From Petrimonas sp. (GTDB taxonomy: Bacteria > Bacteroidota > Bacteroidia > Bacteroidales > Dysgonomonadaceae), in NCBI GenBank assembly GCA_012839475.1, contig DUNG01000023.1, positions 292,368-356,367 of the forward strand: 64,000 bases of DNA. The letters run 5' to 3'. Both the position numbers and the translations under genes were made by a program. Shown here in pieces: positions 35,389 to 43,706 of this stretch (the stretch's first letter is position 1; each line of letters begins with the position of its first letter). A model generated the notes under the pieces. The model worked only from the letters and a program-made list of their open reading frames with translations, was not told where the DNA came from and searched no databases.

Positions 35389-37323
35389 ATGATGAATCGC
35401 TTAAGGGCTCTTGCCTCTTTTGTTTCTTTTCTGTTGTTTTTAGCCGCTCCCGCGGTTTTGGTGCCGGTTTCTGTATCGGCTTCAACGGTCACCTTCGACT
35501 CCGACAAAGTGGGGGTCAAAGCCGAAGCTTTGACGAAATCCCTAATCTTGTCTGGGCAGCCCGTAGTGGAGGAGGACACCTCCTCTCTTGAAACGGGTGC
35601 TTCGTTGCGCTACAAGTTTCGGGTTTACCTGAGTGACAAGGGAAAAACGGGCTGTTCACTGGATGATCCGTCCCGCTTTTTGTCGCACCAAGCCATTGAG
35701 AGGAGGGAGCGACAAGGGGTGGCGTTGGATGAGTTGGACTTGCCCATCGCGAGGGATTACATCGCGTTGGTAGAGTTGGCCGGCGGTAAGGTGGTGGCTT
35801 CCAGCAAGTGGTTGAGTACCCTCGTGGTGGAAACGAAGGACAGCCTGGGTATCGTGCAGATTGAGGCGCTGCCTTTCGTGGATTCCGTGAAATATATTTG
35901 GCGGGGTATTGATACTCCCTACCACGGGGGAGTTCGCCCCAGGTTGGCCGAACCGAAACCGCCGAGACCGGTTATCTTCCCGCAAACCGCTCCTTCAACT
36001 GCAGATACTTCGCGGATGGCTCTTTCGGATGCAGCCGCTTCGCATGCTGTTCTCCCGGGCGAAATATCACCGTACGGGGCGACCGAAGATCAATTCAAGT
36101 TGCATAACGCGAGGATGATGGGCGATGCCGGTTATCGGGGAAAGGGAATCGTGGTGGGGGTAATTGATGCAGGGTTCACCAATGTTGATGTGATTCCTTG
36201 GTTCGATACCATGGACCTGCGGGGATTTAAAGACTTCGTGCCGGGCGGCGATATCTTCTCGGCGAACGATCACGGCACTAAGGTGCTTTCCACCATGGTT
36301 ATCAATCGACCCGGCAAGATGATGGGCTCGGCCCCCGAGGCGGCGTACTGGCTCTTTCGCTCGGAGGACGTGGTCAGCGAGTTCCCCGTGGAGGAGGACT
36401 ACTGGGTGCAGGCCATCGAGTATGCCGACAGCGTGGGGGTCGACCTGGTTAACACGTCACTGGGGTATAACCTTTTTAACGACTCTTCGCTGAACTACTC
36501 GCATCACGACCTCACGGGACGAATCTCGGTGATGTCAAGGGCAGCCGACCTGGCGTTCCAAAAGGGGATAATCGTGGTGGTGAGCGCCGGTAACGAGGGT
36601 AACAAGGCGTGGGGGAAGTCGACCCCCCCGGGAGATGCTAAGGAGGTAGTGGCCGTCGGTGCGGTAGGCACCGATAGCGTGATCGCGTTGTTTAGTTCAA
36701 GAGGGATGATGGCCGATGGAAGGGTAAAACCCGATCTCGTTTCGGTTGGGAGGAACACCGTGACCATCGGGCAAAATGGCTTAATCGGAAACACGAACGG
36801 AACTTCGCTTTCATCGCCCTTCCTGGCGGGCTTAATCGCTTCGCTCTGGTCGATTCACCCCGAGCTGCATCGAGCCGAACTGCTGGATATCGTTACCCGG
36901 TCATCTGATCGGTATGCCTCGCCCGACACGGTTTACGGGCATGGTATCCCCGATTTCCAAAAGGCGATGAGCAAGGTGTTAAAGACGCTTCCCGAACATC
37001 CCGGGCGAGTGGCCGACGGCCGCTGGTCTATTGAATCAGTCGCCGGTTCTACTACCACTTCTGATCTGACCACTGATTCTGGCACCCATTCTGCCCCGCA
37101 AGATGCTTTTTTGGTGAAGCTGCTTGATCGCGCCTTTGACGGCGATGCGTATAGGGTGCGGTTGCTGGATGAATCGGGGGCGCTGCTTTCGGAGCACCCG
37201 ATGGGCGAGGGAGATGAGGTTCTCGTGCCAATTCCGCGGCATGCGTGGGAAAGTAGTCGCTGTCTCTATTTCATGATTGAAGAGCCGTTCAAGCAATCTA
37301 CTTACCGGGTAGGGTTGCGTTGA
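35389..37323 (+). CDS. Secreted subtilisin-like S8 serine protease
   Basis: Exported protease of 644 residues. A signal peptide covers about 1-31 (SFLLFLAAPAVLVPVSVSA). The catalytic triad is Asp260 (GVIDAGFT), His295 (NDHGTKVLST) and Ser473 (NGTSLSSPF), with the oxyanion Asn in SAGNEG. Residues about 60-190 look like a prodomain region. The C-terminal 100 residues (YRVRLLDESG...) resemble a small beta domain but do not clearly match the Por secretion signal. It overlaps neither neighbour, lying 3 bp after pepD. Likely extracytoplasmic protein degradation feeding peptides to dipeptidases. Confidence 0.93.
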   Translation: MMNRLRALASFVSFLLFLAAPAVLVPVSVSASTVTFDSDKVGVKAEALTKSLILSGQPVVEEDTSSLETGASLRYKFRVYLSDKGKTGCSLDDPSRFLSHQAIERRERQGVALDELDLPIARDYIALVELAGGKVVASSKWLSTLVVETKDSLGIVQIEALPFVDSVKYIWRGIDTPYHGGVRPRLAEPKPPRPVIFPQTAPSTADTSRMALSDAAASHAVLPGEISPYGATEDQFKLHNARMMGDAGYRGKGIVVGVIDAGFTNVDVIPWFDTMDLRGFKDFVPGGDIFSANDHGTKVLSTMVINRPGKMMGSAPEAAYWLFRSEDVVSEFPVEEDYWVQAIEYADSVGVDLVNTSLGYNLFNDSSLNYSHHDLTGRISVMSRAADLAFQKGIIVVVSAGNEGNKAWGKSTPPGDAKEVVAVGAVGTDSVIALFSSRGMMADGRVKPDLVSVGRNTVTIGQNGLIGNTNGTSLSSPFLAGLIASLWSIHPELHRAELLDIVTRSSDRYASPDTVYGHGIPDFQKAMSKVLKTLPEHPGRVADGRWSIESVAGSTTTSDLTTDSGTHSAPQDAFLVKLLDRAFDGDAYRVRLLDESGALLSEHPMGEGDEVLVPIPRHAWESSRCLYFMIEEPFKQSTYRVGLR

Positions 37324-37390
37324 TCGGATAATAGGTGGGAGAACAATTTGCAAGAGTAGAAACAACGGCAAGAAAAGAAAGATCGGCAAG

Positions 37391-37419
37391 AACGATACAA
37401 CGATACAACGATACAACGA
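37391..37419 (+). repeat. 8-bp tandem repeat upstream of xseA
   Basis: AACGATAC is repeated three times (37391-37414) and continues with AACGA. It sits in the 140-bp gap before xseA, which also contains two copies of a CGGCAAGAACG-type sequence (37384-37394, 37443-37453). Confidence 0.85.
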
Positions 37420-37463
37420 AAAAAACGGTAAAAAAGGAAGACCGGCAAGAACGTATTTGAACT

Positions 37464-38864
37464 ATGGTGGAACCCTCTTTTTCCCTCTCGGAGCTGAACC
37501 GGCAGGTTAAGAACGCGGTTCGGGATGCGCTACCCGAGGCTTATTGGCTACGGGCCGAGACGAGCGATGTCCGTGTGAACCGAAACGGGCACTGCTACCT
37601 GGAGTTCGTGGAGAAAGATGAGCTGGGTCACGCCATTATCGCTAAGGCGAGGGGGGTGATTTGGGGCAACACCTATCGGCTGCTCTCGCCCTTTTTTGAA
37701 CAGGAGACGGGGCAGCAGTTTACATCGGGGTTGAACGTGTTGGTGCAGGTGACGGTCGACTTCCATGAGCTATACGGTTTTTCGCTCACGGTGGTGGATA
37801 TCGATCCATCGTTCACCTTGGGGGAGATTGCCCGCAACCGACAAAGGGTGTTGAAGCGACTGGAGGAGGAGGGGGTGCTGAGGCTTAACCGTGAGTTGGA
37901 ACTGCCCGAGCTGACTAACCGTATCGCCGTCATCTCGTCGCCCACCGCTGCCGGGTACGAGGATTTCAGGGATCAGATGGAAAACAACCCCGCGGGGTTT
38001 GTCTTTTATACCAAGCTCTTCCCCGCGGTGATGCAGGGCGAACGGAGCGAAGAGTCGATTATCGCGGCGTTGGAAGCGATTTTTCAACATGGAGATTTTT
38101 TTCATGCGGTGGCCATCATCCGGGGAGGTGGTGCAACGTCTGACCTCAGTTGCTTCGACTCCTACAACCTGGCCGCTAACGTAGCGCAGTTCCCGCTCCC
38201 GGTGATAAGCGGTATCGGGCATGAGCGGGATGTAACGGTGCTGGATGTCGTGGCGCATACCCGGGGGAAAACGCCGACGGCAGTAGCGGAGATATTCATA
38301 GCTCACCTGACGAAGACCGCCACGGAGTTAGATGTGCTGCAAGAACGGCTCGTTTCACGAACCCAAGGGCTGCTGGTAGAGGAGCGGTCGGATTTGCTCT
38401 CTTTGTCGAATCGGCTGGTGCATCACTCATCGCTCTACCTGCAAAGGGAGACTGCCGCCATTCAGCAGCTCGCCACGGGGGCACGTCACTCCTTCCGACA
38501 GGTTTTGCAAAAGGAGTTCGCCTATCTGCAGGAAGCGATGATCACCACACGCCATTCGACCAGACGCCTGCTTGACGAGGAGGGGCACCGGTTGATACAG
38601 GCGAAGCGCACCTTGCAACACTCCTCACGTGTGGAGCTTCGGGATGAGCGTCACTTCCTGGAAAACGTGGAACAGTTCGTACGTATGGTATCGCCGGCGA
38701 ATGTCTTGAAAAGGGGTTATACCCTCACGCTGAAGGATGGTAAGATTATCACCACGTCGAAGGGGTTGCAGGAGGGCGAGCTTATCGAAACCCGTTTCAG
38801 AGACGGTGATGTAACCTCAGTCATCCAATCAACTGGACTACCCTCAACGGAGAGCGAAGTGTAG
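37464..38864 (+). CDS. xseA: Exodeoxyribonuclease VII large subunit
   Basis: Catalytic subunit of the single-strand-specific nuclease used in repair. An OB-fold nucleic-acid-binding domain occupies about 1-100 of 466 residues. The catalytic domain contains RGGGATSDLSCFD (family RGGGSxEDL) and GIGHERDVTVLD, followed by a long helical region (about 280-430) that binds the small subunits. Followed after 39 bp by xseB, so both should be made together. Confidence 0.97.
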   Translation: MVEPSFSLSELNRQVKNAVRDALPEAYWLRAETSDVRVNRNGHCYLEFVEKDELGHAIIAKARGVIWGNTYRLLSPFFEQETGQQFTSGLNVLVQVTVDFHELYGFSLTVVDIDPSFTLGEIARNRQRVLKRLEEEGVLRLNRELELPELTNRIAVISSPTAAGYEDFRDQMENNPAGFVFYTKLFPAVMQGERSEESIIAALEAIFQHGDFFHAVAIIRGGGATSDLSCFDSYNLAANVAQFPLPVISGIGHERDVTVLDVVAHTRGKTPTAVAEIFIAHLTKTATELDVLQERLVSRTQGLLVEERSDLLSLSNRLVHHSSLYLQRETAAIQQLATGARHSFRQVLQKEFAYLQEAMITTRHSTRRLLDEEGHRLIQAKRTLQHSSRVELRDERHFLENVEQFVRMVSPANVLKRGYTLTLKDGKIITTSKGLQEGELIETRFRDGDVTSVIQSTGLPSTESEV

Positions 38865-38903
38865 CCGTGAAAAAGATCAATTATTCAAGTAAATTGTACA
38901 ATT

Positions 38904-39095
38904 ATGGCGAAAATGAGTTATTCAGAAGCGAAAAAGGAGTTGGAGGCGATCGTGAAATCCATTGAGGCCGGCGAAATGGACGTGGATCTGCTGACAGCGA
39001 AAGTGAAGAGGGCATCCGAGTTGATCACCTTTTGCAAGGAGAAGTTGACGACGACCGATGAGGAGCTCCAAAAATTACTGGAGGAGATGGCGTGA
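38904..39095 (+). CDS. xseB: Exodeoxyribonuclease VII small subunit
   Basis: A 63-residue helical protein (YSEAKKELEAIVKSIEAGE...LLTAKVKRA...) that binds in multiple copies to XseA and is required for activity. The length and the position directly after xseA are typical. Its stop overlaps the GTG start of ispD. Confidence 0.95.
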   Translation: MAKMSYSEAKKELEAIVKSIEAGEMDVDLLTAKVKRASELITFCKEKLTTTDEELQKLLEEMA

Positions 39096-39784
39096 TTCCC
39101 GAAAGGAGATATAGCGTGGTGGTTGTCGCGGGGGGGCAAGGCCTTCGTGCTGGGGGCACTTTGCCCAAACAGTTTCAACGGATAGGCGAAAAACCGATGC
39201 TGATGCACACCCTTCGTGCCTTTCACGTGTACGATTACAGGATGAGGATCATACTGGTGATTCCTGAGGGATACCGTCCCCTGTGGGAAACATTGTGCGA
39301 CGAGTGTCGTTTTACCGTGCCACATGTCGTGGTTCATGGAGGTGAAACGCGGTTCCATTCGGTGCGGAACGGTTTGCGGGAAATATCGGATGAGGAGACG
39401 GTGGGGATTCACGATGGAGCCCGGCCCTTTGTCACGCCTTCGCTAATCGGTTGCTGCTTCGATACCTCCTTTGAACAGGGGGTAGGGGTAATTCCGGTGG
39501 TGGATGAGGTAAATACTGTTCGAGTGCTGACTGAAACAGGCAGCCGGATGGTGGATCGCACCCGGTTGAAGATCGTGCAGACCCCCCAGGTTTTTCCTGC
39601 CGCGATGGTAAAAAGGGCGTACGAGCAGGAATATGACCCCACCTTTACCGATGACGCTTCTGTAGTGGAACGAAGCGGGATGACTGTCCGCCTGGTGGAG
39701 GGTGAGGAGACAAACGTGAAGATCACGACCTCATTCGACCTGGCGGTGGCGGAGTATCGGCTCGCCGCTTTACGAAATCAATAG
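39092..39784 (+). CDS. ispD: 2-C-methyl-D-erythritol 4-phosphate cytidylyltransferase
   Basis: Third step of the MEP isoprenoid pathway: CTP plus MEP gives CDP-ME. In 230 residues the CTP-binding loop is VVAGGQGLRAGGTLPKQF and the second signature is VGIHDGARPFV, with TPQVFPAAMVKRAY near 170. It begins with GTG and overlaps the xseB stop by 4 bp, so translation is coupled although the functions are unrelated. No ispF is adjacent. Confidence 0.95.
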   Translation: MIPERRYSVVVVAGGQGLRAGGTLPKQFQRIGEKPMLMHTLRAFHVYDYRMRIILVIPEGYRPLWETLCDECRFTVPHVVVHGGETRFHSVRNGLREISDEETVGIHDGARPFVTPSLIGCCFDTSFEQGVGVIPVVDEVNTVRVLTETGSRMVDRTRLKIVQTPQVFPAAMVKRAYEQEYDPTFTDDASVVERSGMTVRLVEGEETNVKITTSFDLAVAEYRLAALRNQ

Positions 39785-39937
39785 CTTGAAAAACGAACCC
39801 GGTAAAACAAATCATGAAGAATGAACCGTGAAAGCAGGTGTAATCCGTATCAAACTGGATAGATAAAACGATAAAATACCCGTTTTTCCCTTTCGTTTGT
39901 TTCAAAAATATCCATTTTCTTAAATTTAATGTTCCAA

Positions 39938-39971
39938 TTTGTCATAATATCTTAGAAATTTATTACTTTTG
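39938..39971 (+). promoter_or_regulatory. Bacteroidetes-type promoter of the Lrp-family gene
   Basis: TTTG (39938-39941), 22 nt, then TACTTTTG (39964-39971). Transcription would start near 39978, about 20 nt before the ATG at 39997. The spacer is slightly long. Confidence 0.5.
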
Positions 39972-39996
39972 GGTTGTTGTATTAAATTTGCTTCCC

Positions 39997-40464
39997 ATGG
40001 AGAAAATTGATAAGTTAGACAGGCAAATATTGGAAATTATTACCCGTAACGCGAGGATGCCGTTTAAGGATGTTGCCGAGAAATGTGGGGTATCGCGTGC
40101 GGCTATTCATCAACGCGTGCAGCGGATGATCGAAAACGAGGTGATTACCGGTTCGGGATACTACGTGAACCCTAAGGTGTTGGGGTACGCCTCCAGCGCC
40201 TACATTGGCGTGAAGTTGGAAAAGGGTTCAATGTACAGGAACGTGATACCGGAATTCGAGAAGATTCCGGAGGTGACCGAGTGCCATTTCACCACGGGTG
40301 CCTACACGATGATTGTCAAGATTTACGCCCGTGACAACGAACATTTGATGGAGTTGTTAAATGACCAAATACAAGAAATACCGGGCGTGGTTGCCACAGA
40401 AACCATGATTTCCTTGAGTCAGAGTGTGAAACGGGAGATTCCCATATCAAGTAACAACGTGTAA
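39997..40464 (+). CDS. Lrp/AsnC-family transcriptional regulator
   Basis: Amino-acid-responsive DNA-binding protein of 155 residues: an AsnC-type helix-turn-helix (KIDKLDRQILEIITRNARM, then VAEKCGVSRAAIHQRVQRM) followed by a RAM ligand and oligomerisation domain (about 65-145, ASSAYIGVKLEKGS). The ATG at 39997 is preferred to a TTG at 39988 because it follows the promoter closely. Bacteroidetes often carry several such regulators; no adjacent amino-acid gene shows the target. The hairpin at 40556-40589 can end its transcript. Confidence 0.93.
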   Translation: MEKIDKLDRQILEIITRNARMPFKDVAEKCGVSRAAIHQRVQRMIENEVITGSGYYVNPKVLGYASSAYIGVKLEKGSMYRNVIPEFEKIPEVTECHFTTGAYTMIVKIYARDNEHLMELLNDQIQEIPGVVATETMISLSQSVKREIPISSNNV

Positions 40465-40555
40465 GGCAAGCGATATTGCTGCTGCTTCAGGGTGTTTGTC
40501 ATGTAACGCTTGCTTATTATCTGTCTATTTGCAGTGGCTTGAGGGCTAAAAAGCA

Positions 40556-40589
40556 AAAAGCGCTTGCCGATACTAGGACAAGCGCTTTT
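40556..40589. terminator. Bidirectional intrinsic terminator
   Basis: The arms AAAAGCGCTTG (40556-40566) and CAAGCGCTTTT (40579-40589) pair perfectly over 11 bp around a 12-nt loop. It ends tRNA-Pro on minus (T-rich tract after it) and can also stop the lrp transcript on plus. Confidence 0.85.
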
Positions 40590-40611
40590 GATTAGCTGGA
40601 CTTTGTTTCTG

Positions 40612-40685
40612 TCGGGATGAGAAGACTCGAACTTCCGACCTCCACGTCCCGAACGTGGCGCGCTAGCCAACTGTGCTACATCCCG
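40612..40685 (-). tRNA. tRNA-Pro(CGG)
   Basis: A 74-nt cloverleaf on minus: acceptor CGGGATG/CATCCCG, D arm AGCACAGTTGGCTAGCGC, anticodon stem CCACG/CGTGG with loop TTCGGGA (anticodon CGG) and T loop TTCGAGT. The discriminator base is A and CCA is not encoded. A terminator follows 23 nt downstream. Confidence 0.95.
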
Positions 40686-40895
40686 ATTAATATGTGGCTG
40701 CAAAGGTACTATTTTTTATTCATATCGGGCAGAAAAGAGGGGAAAATCTTTTATTCTTTACGATTCCCAACTATAAAACGGGTGAAGAGGGGGAAACGCC
40801 AAGGAGTAGTTGAAAAGAAGGAGTGGTTGAAAAAAAGCCGGAAAAAGATGCGTGGAATCAAAAAAAACGAGTACATTTGTACTCCATTCAAGTCA

Positions 40896-40972
40896 GGCGG
40901 CAATAGCTCAGTCGGTAGAGCATCAGCTTCCCAAGCTGAGGGTCGCGAGTTCGAGTCTCGTTTGCCGCTCCA
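40896..40972 (+). tRNA. tRNA-Gly(CCC)
   Basis: The cloverleaf occupies 40896-40969: acceptor GCGGCAA/TTGCCGC, anticodon stem TCAGC/GCTGA with loop TTCCCAA (anticodon CCC) and T loop TTCGAGT. Discriminator T is followed by an encoded CCA (40970-40972), unlike the neighbouring tRNA-Pro. Confidence 0.95.
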
Positions 40973-41130
40973 TTTCCGTTCTTCCTGGAAATGAAGTTTC
41001 AATCTTTTCATTTCTTTGTATTACCACCCAACGTGGGAATGAAAATAGTCGGCTAAAGCAATAATTGCCTTCACAAAAACACCTTTTTCCCCGTGTTTAT
41101 TTTCTTTATAACCCATTGATTTTTATAGTT

Positions 41131-41784
41131 ATGTATGAGCAGCTGAGAGGTGCTTTCGAGAAGTTGTCCAATCGGGAGGATGCCGCCATGATGCGTTCCT
41201 ACATGCGTGATAAGTTCGCTTTTTACGGGATTAAAACCGTTCCCAGAAGGGCTGTTTACAAAGCCCTTTTAAAAGAAGCTCAAAAAAATGAACGAGTTGA
41301 CTGGATTCTTCTTACCCGCTGTTGGCAAGATGAGCATAGGGAATTCCACTATTTCGTTGTTGATTACCTGATCGGCATGAAAAAATTCCTCACGTACAAC
41401 GATATCGACGAGATATGGCGTTTTATCAAAACCAAACAGTGGTGGGATACCATCGACATGCTTAGCACCGTGGTTGGCTTTATCGTTGCTAATGATGGGC
41501 GAGGCGCTGACCTGATGCTCAAATGGTCGGTGAATGACGATTTTTGGGTGCGCCGGATTGCCATTATCCATCAACTTCATCAAAAACAGAAGACCAACGT
41601 GGAGCTGTTGGAACGGGTGATCGTCAACAATTTAGGTAGTAGCGAGTTTTTCATCAACAAGGCAATCGGTTGGAGTTTAAGAGATTATTCTAAAACCAAT
41701 CCCGTTTGGGTGAAAGGCTTCCTGGACAGGTACAGATCCGAGCTGAGCAGTCTAAGCATTCGGGAAGCAAAAAAATATTTATAA
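41131..41784 (+). CDS. AlkD-like DNA alkylation repair glycosylase
   Basis: HEAT-repeat DNA glycosylase of 217 residues expected to excise bulky or positively charged alkylated bases. The signature QWWDTIDML contains Trp104/Trp105 and Asp109, matching the Trp-x3-Asp catalytic patch of Bacillus AlkD (Trp109/Asp113). VRRIAIIHQL and WSLRDYSK segments further on are also typical. The ATG at 41131 fits the family N-terminus; an upstream in-frame start at 41065 only adds residues with no homology. It stands alone. Confidence 0.92.
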   Translation: MYEQLRGAFEKLSNREDAAMMRSYMRDKFAFYGIKTVPRRAVYKALLKEAQKNERVDWILLTRCWQDEHREFHYFVVDYLIGMKKFLTYNDIDEIWRFIKTKQWWDTIDMLSTVVGFIVANDGRGADLMLKWSVNDDFWVRRIAIIHQLHQKQKTNVELLERVIVNNLGSSEFFINKAIGWSLRDYSKTNPVWVKGFLDRYRSELSSLSIREAKKYL

Positions 41785-41849
41785 CAACTTCTTACGTTTA
41801 GTAGTTGAACTTACAATAACCTTAATACCGATTAATAGTGAAATTACCC

Positions 41850-41880
41850 TTTGCGGTTTGAATAAAAAAATGTACTTTTG
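41850..41880 (+). promoter_or_regulatory. Promoter of cobalamin riboswitch 1
   Basis: TTTG (41850-41853), 19 nt, then TACTTTTG (41873-41880), a close match to the Bacteroidetes consensus. Transcription should begin near 41887, at the 5' edge of the aptamer. Confidence 0.75.
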
Positions 41881-41887
41881 TGTGAGT

Positions 41888-42066
41888 TTGGGTTTCAGTT
41901 CGTTCGCGACTGGATTAAAAGGGAATTCGGTGTGAATCCGAAACAGTACCTGCTGCTGTAAGTCCCCCCGTGCCAACGGGAACAACGTCTATTGCTCGAT
42001 GTCACTGACTCGTTCAGGGTTGGGAAGGCTGCGATTAGATGGGATAAGTCAGAAGACCTGCCTTAA
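41888..42066 (+). ncRNA. Cobalamin (AdoCbl) riboswitch 1
   Basis: The core of the B12 element is readable on plus: AAAAGGGAATTCGGTGTGAA, then TCC, then CCTGCTGCTGTAAGTCC, closing with GTCAGAAGACCTGCC at 42048-42062. An optional arm lies between (CCCCCCGTGCCAACGGG). The RNA should bind cobalamin and reduce expression downstream. The next gene is the DUF4465-type lipoprotein at 42315, with a strong terminator between them. Confidence 0.93.
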
Positions 42067-42153
42067 CTCGTATGAGAATCGCTGCAGGCATCGGCGTTAA
42101 TCGTGAGAAACGGGAAGGTTGAACATTCGGTTCCTCAAAGTAAAGTATAGCAC

Positions 42154-42188
42154 CTGTTTGCAGCATCTCCGCGCAAACAGTTTTTTTT
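42154..42188 (+). terminator. Intrinsic terminator in the riboswitch 1 leader
   Basis: CTGTTTGC (42154-42161) and GCAAACAG (42173-42180) form a perfect 8-bp stem with an 11-nt loop, followed by eight T (42181-42188). It is about 90 nt past the aptamer and 126 nt before the start codon, so it probably serves as the expression platform or as partial stop of the leader RNA. Confidence 0.8.
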
Positions 42189-42314
42189 GTCCTTTTTTTC
42201 AGCGCAATTAAAGTCACATTGCCTTGAAAATTAGCAGATTTAGCTGTAGGCAGCGTACGCGTGAAAAATCATTACAGTTCACTGATTCATCAATTTATTA
42301 ATATTTTAAACAAC

Positions 42315-43466
42315 ATGAAGAAGTTTTTCACCCTTTTTCTGGCGGCATTGGTCGCCATATCACTGACCACTTGCGAGTATGACGACAAGGAGTTGTGGAA
42401 GGAGGTAGATAGTCTCAACGAGCAACTAAACAACCTCAACAGCGAAGTAGCCACTTTAAAGGTGTTGTTAGATGCCTTGAATAAGGGGAAGGTTATCACA
42501 AACGTTCAGCAGGACGAGGACGGGTACACGTTGACGTTTAATGATGGTAAAACAGTCTCCATTAAGCATGGGCAGAATGGCGTAGATGGAGAAGATGGAG
42601 AAGATGGAGAAGATGGAGAAGATGGAGAAGATGGTGACTCTCAGTTCGTATCGGTTAAAATCGAGGGTAATCAGGTAGTAATCACCATGGCTGACGGTAC
42701 GAGTATCGTTCTTCCCTTGGAGTATACCTACACCGAGATCCGAGTTCTTACTTTCGAGGATAAGGACTACAAGGGGACGAGTGCCAATTACTGGTCGAGC
42801 ATGATCCCCTCTGACGGTCAGAATGGTGGCGGGCACTCTACTTACTCTTGGCACGATGCGGGCAATACCGAGCTTCGCTTTTCTCACACGGAAGGGGCGT
42901 TTAGCGGCGAAGCGGGCGTTTCGAATTACTTTGGGTCGGATCTGTCGATTGCAACGGGCAACGCGAGTGGCTACCTGTACGATTTACAAGCCTATAACGT
43001 ATCGGGTGGTCACAGCGGCACGAATTTTTGCACGCACTTTGGTTATAAAGAGGTAGACGGTACAACTGTGGATGGCACTTCACTTCCTTTATTGGAATTC
43101 GCGGATGGCGAGGCCCGTGTTATCGACCACATGTGGGTTACCAATACCACTTATGCCGTTGCACAGTTAACCGACATGTCGGCCTTTGCCGGTATTCCGG
43201 ATTACCAGTTGTCCGAGAGCACGACGTTTAAAATTGTGGTTTACGGGTACGCCGATATCGATGATGAGGTTTCATCAACAACAGCAGAATTCTATTTGCT
43301 TAAGAACAAGGAGTTTGTTACCGAGTGGACGAAGTGGGATTTGACGGTTTTGGGCAAGGTGGCCAAAGTGCAGTTCAACCTTGTAGGCTCGGATGACCTC
43401 TACGGCCAATGGGGCTTGGGCGCCCCGGGCTACTTCGCCTATGATGATATCGCTGTTAGGTTTTAA
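42315..43466 (+). CDS. DUF4465-like surface lipoprotein under cobalamin riboswitch control
   Basis: Lipoprotein of 383 residues; lipobox LTTC (Cys20) followed by EYDDKE, a surface-export-type stretch. About 25-55 is a coiled coil (VDSLNEQLNNLNSEVATLKVL) and about 60-130 resembles the N-terminal DUF4988/PL29-type region, with the collagen-like (DGE)5DGD insert. The C-terminal part (about 145-383) resembles DUF4465, a beta-sandwich with FEDKDY, NYWSSM and GAPGYFAYDDIAVRF. Such proteins recur in Bacteroidetes B12 loci, and a cobamide-binding role like that of BtuH is an inference from this and the riboswitch. The start at 42315 fits the signal peptide; 42261 does not. Confidence 0.8.
   Translation: MKKFFTLFLAALVAISLTTCEYDDKELWKEVDSLNEQLNNLNSEVATLKVLLDALNKGKVITNVQQDEDGYTLTFNDGKTVSIKHGQNGVDGEDGEDGEDGEDGEDGDSQFVSVKIEGNQVVITMADGTSIVLPLEYTYTEIRVLTFEDKDYKGTSANYWSSMIPSDGQNGGGHSTYSWHDAGNTELRFSHTEGAFSGEAGVSNYFGSDLSIATGNASGYLYDLQAYNVSGGHSGTNFCTHFGYKEVDGTTVDGTSLPLLEFADGEARVIDHMWVTNTTYAVAQLTDMSAFAGIPDYQLSESTTFKIVVYGYADIDDEVSSTTAEFYLLKNKEFVTEWTKWDLTVLGKVAKVQFNLVGSDDLYGQWGLGAPGYFAYDDIAVRF
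42585..42638 (+). repeat. 9-bp tandem repeat coding (Asp-Gly-Glu)n
   Basis: Five copies of GATGGAGAA (42585-42629) and a sixth variant GATGGTGAC (42630-42638) encode DGE five times then DGD. Copy-number change keeps the reading frame and would only lengthen or shorten the linker between coiled coil and C-terminal domain. Confidence 0.9.
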
Positions 43467-43502
43467 GGTTAGATTATATAAGGAGTTAGGTTTTCGTTTA
43501 CT

Positions 43503-43540
43503 ACTTCGTCGTGGCTACACGAAGTGAGCCACGACGAAGT
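43503..43540 (+). terminator. Strong hairpin after the DUF4465 gene
   Basis: ACTTCGTCGTGGCT (43503-43516) and AGCCACGACGAAGT (43527-43540) pair perfectly over 14 bp with a 10-nt loop, 36 bp after the stop. No long T run follows, so it may act as a barrier or mRNA end-stabiliser rather than a classical terminator. Confidence 0.6.
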
Positions 43541-43643
43541 GTATTGGTTCTTGATTTCGGTAACACCTTTTTCAACGACTGCACGAGGCTAAATCGCGCA
43601 GGGTGAAATAGAAAGTAGAAACACAACGCTTTACACATGATTG

Positions 43644-43675
43644 TTTGCCCGTCTTGAAAAAATAGCCTACTTTTG
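43644..43675 (+). promoter_or_regulatory. Bacteroidetes-type promoter upstream of the nuclease/phosphatase gene
   Basis: TTTG (43644-43647), 20 nt, then TACTTTTG (43668-43675), close to consensus. It starts a new transcript after the 43503-43540 hairpin, so the next gene is not obviously under the riboswitch. Confidence 0.7.
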
Positions 43676-43706
43676 AATGTTCGCTAAACAATAAATGCAG
43701 TTGAAT

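Noticed and set aside
40617..40994. A 125-codon frame over the tRNA region
   Set aside because: It runs antisense through tRNA-Pro and then through tRNA-Gly, with no protein-like features.
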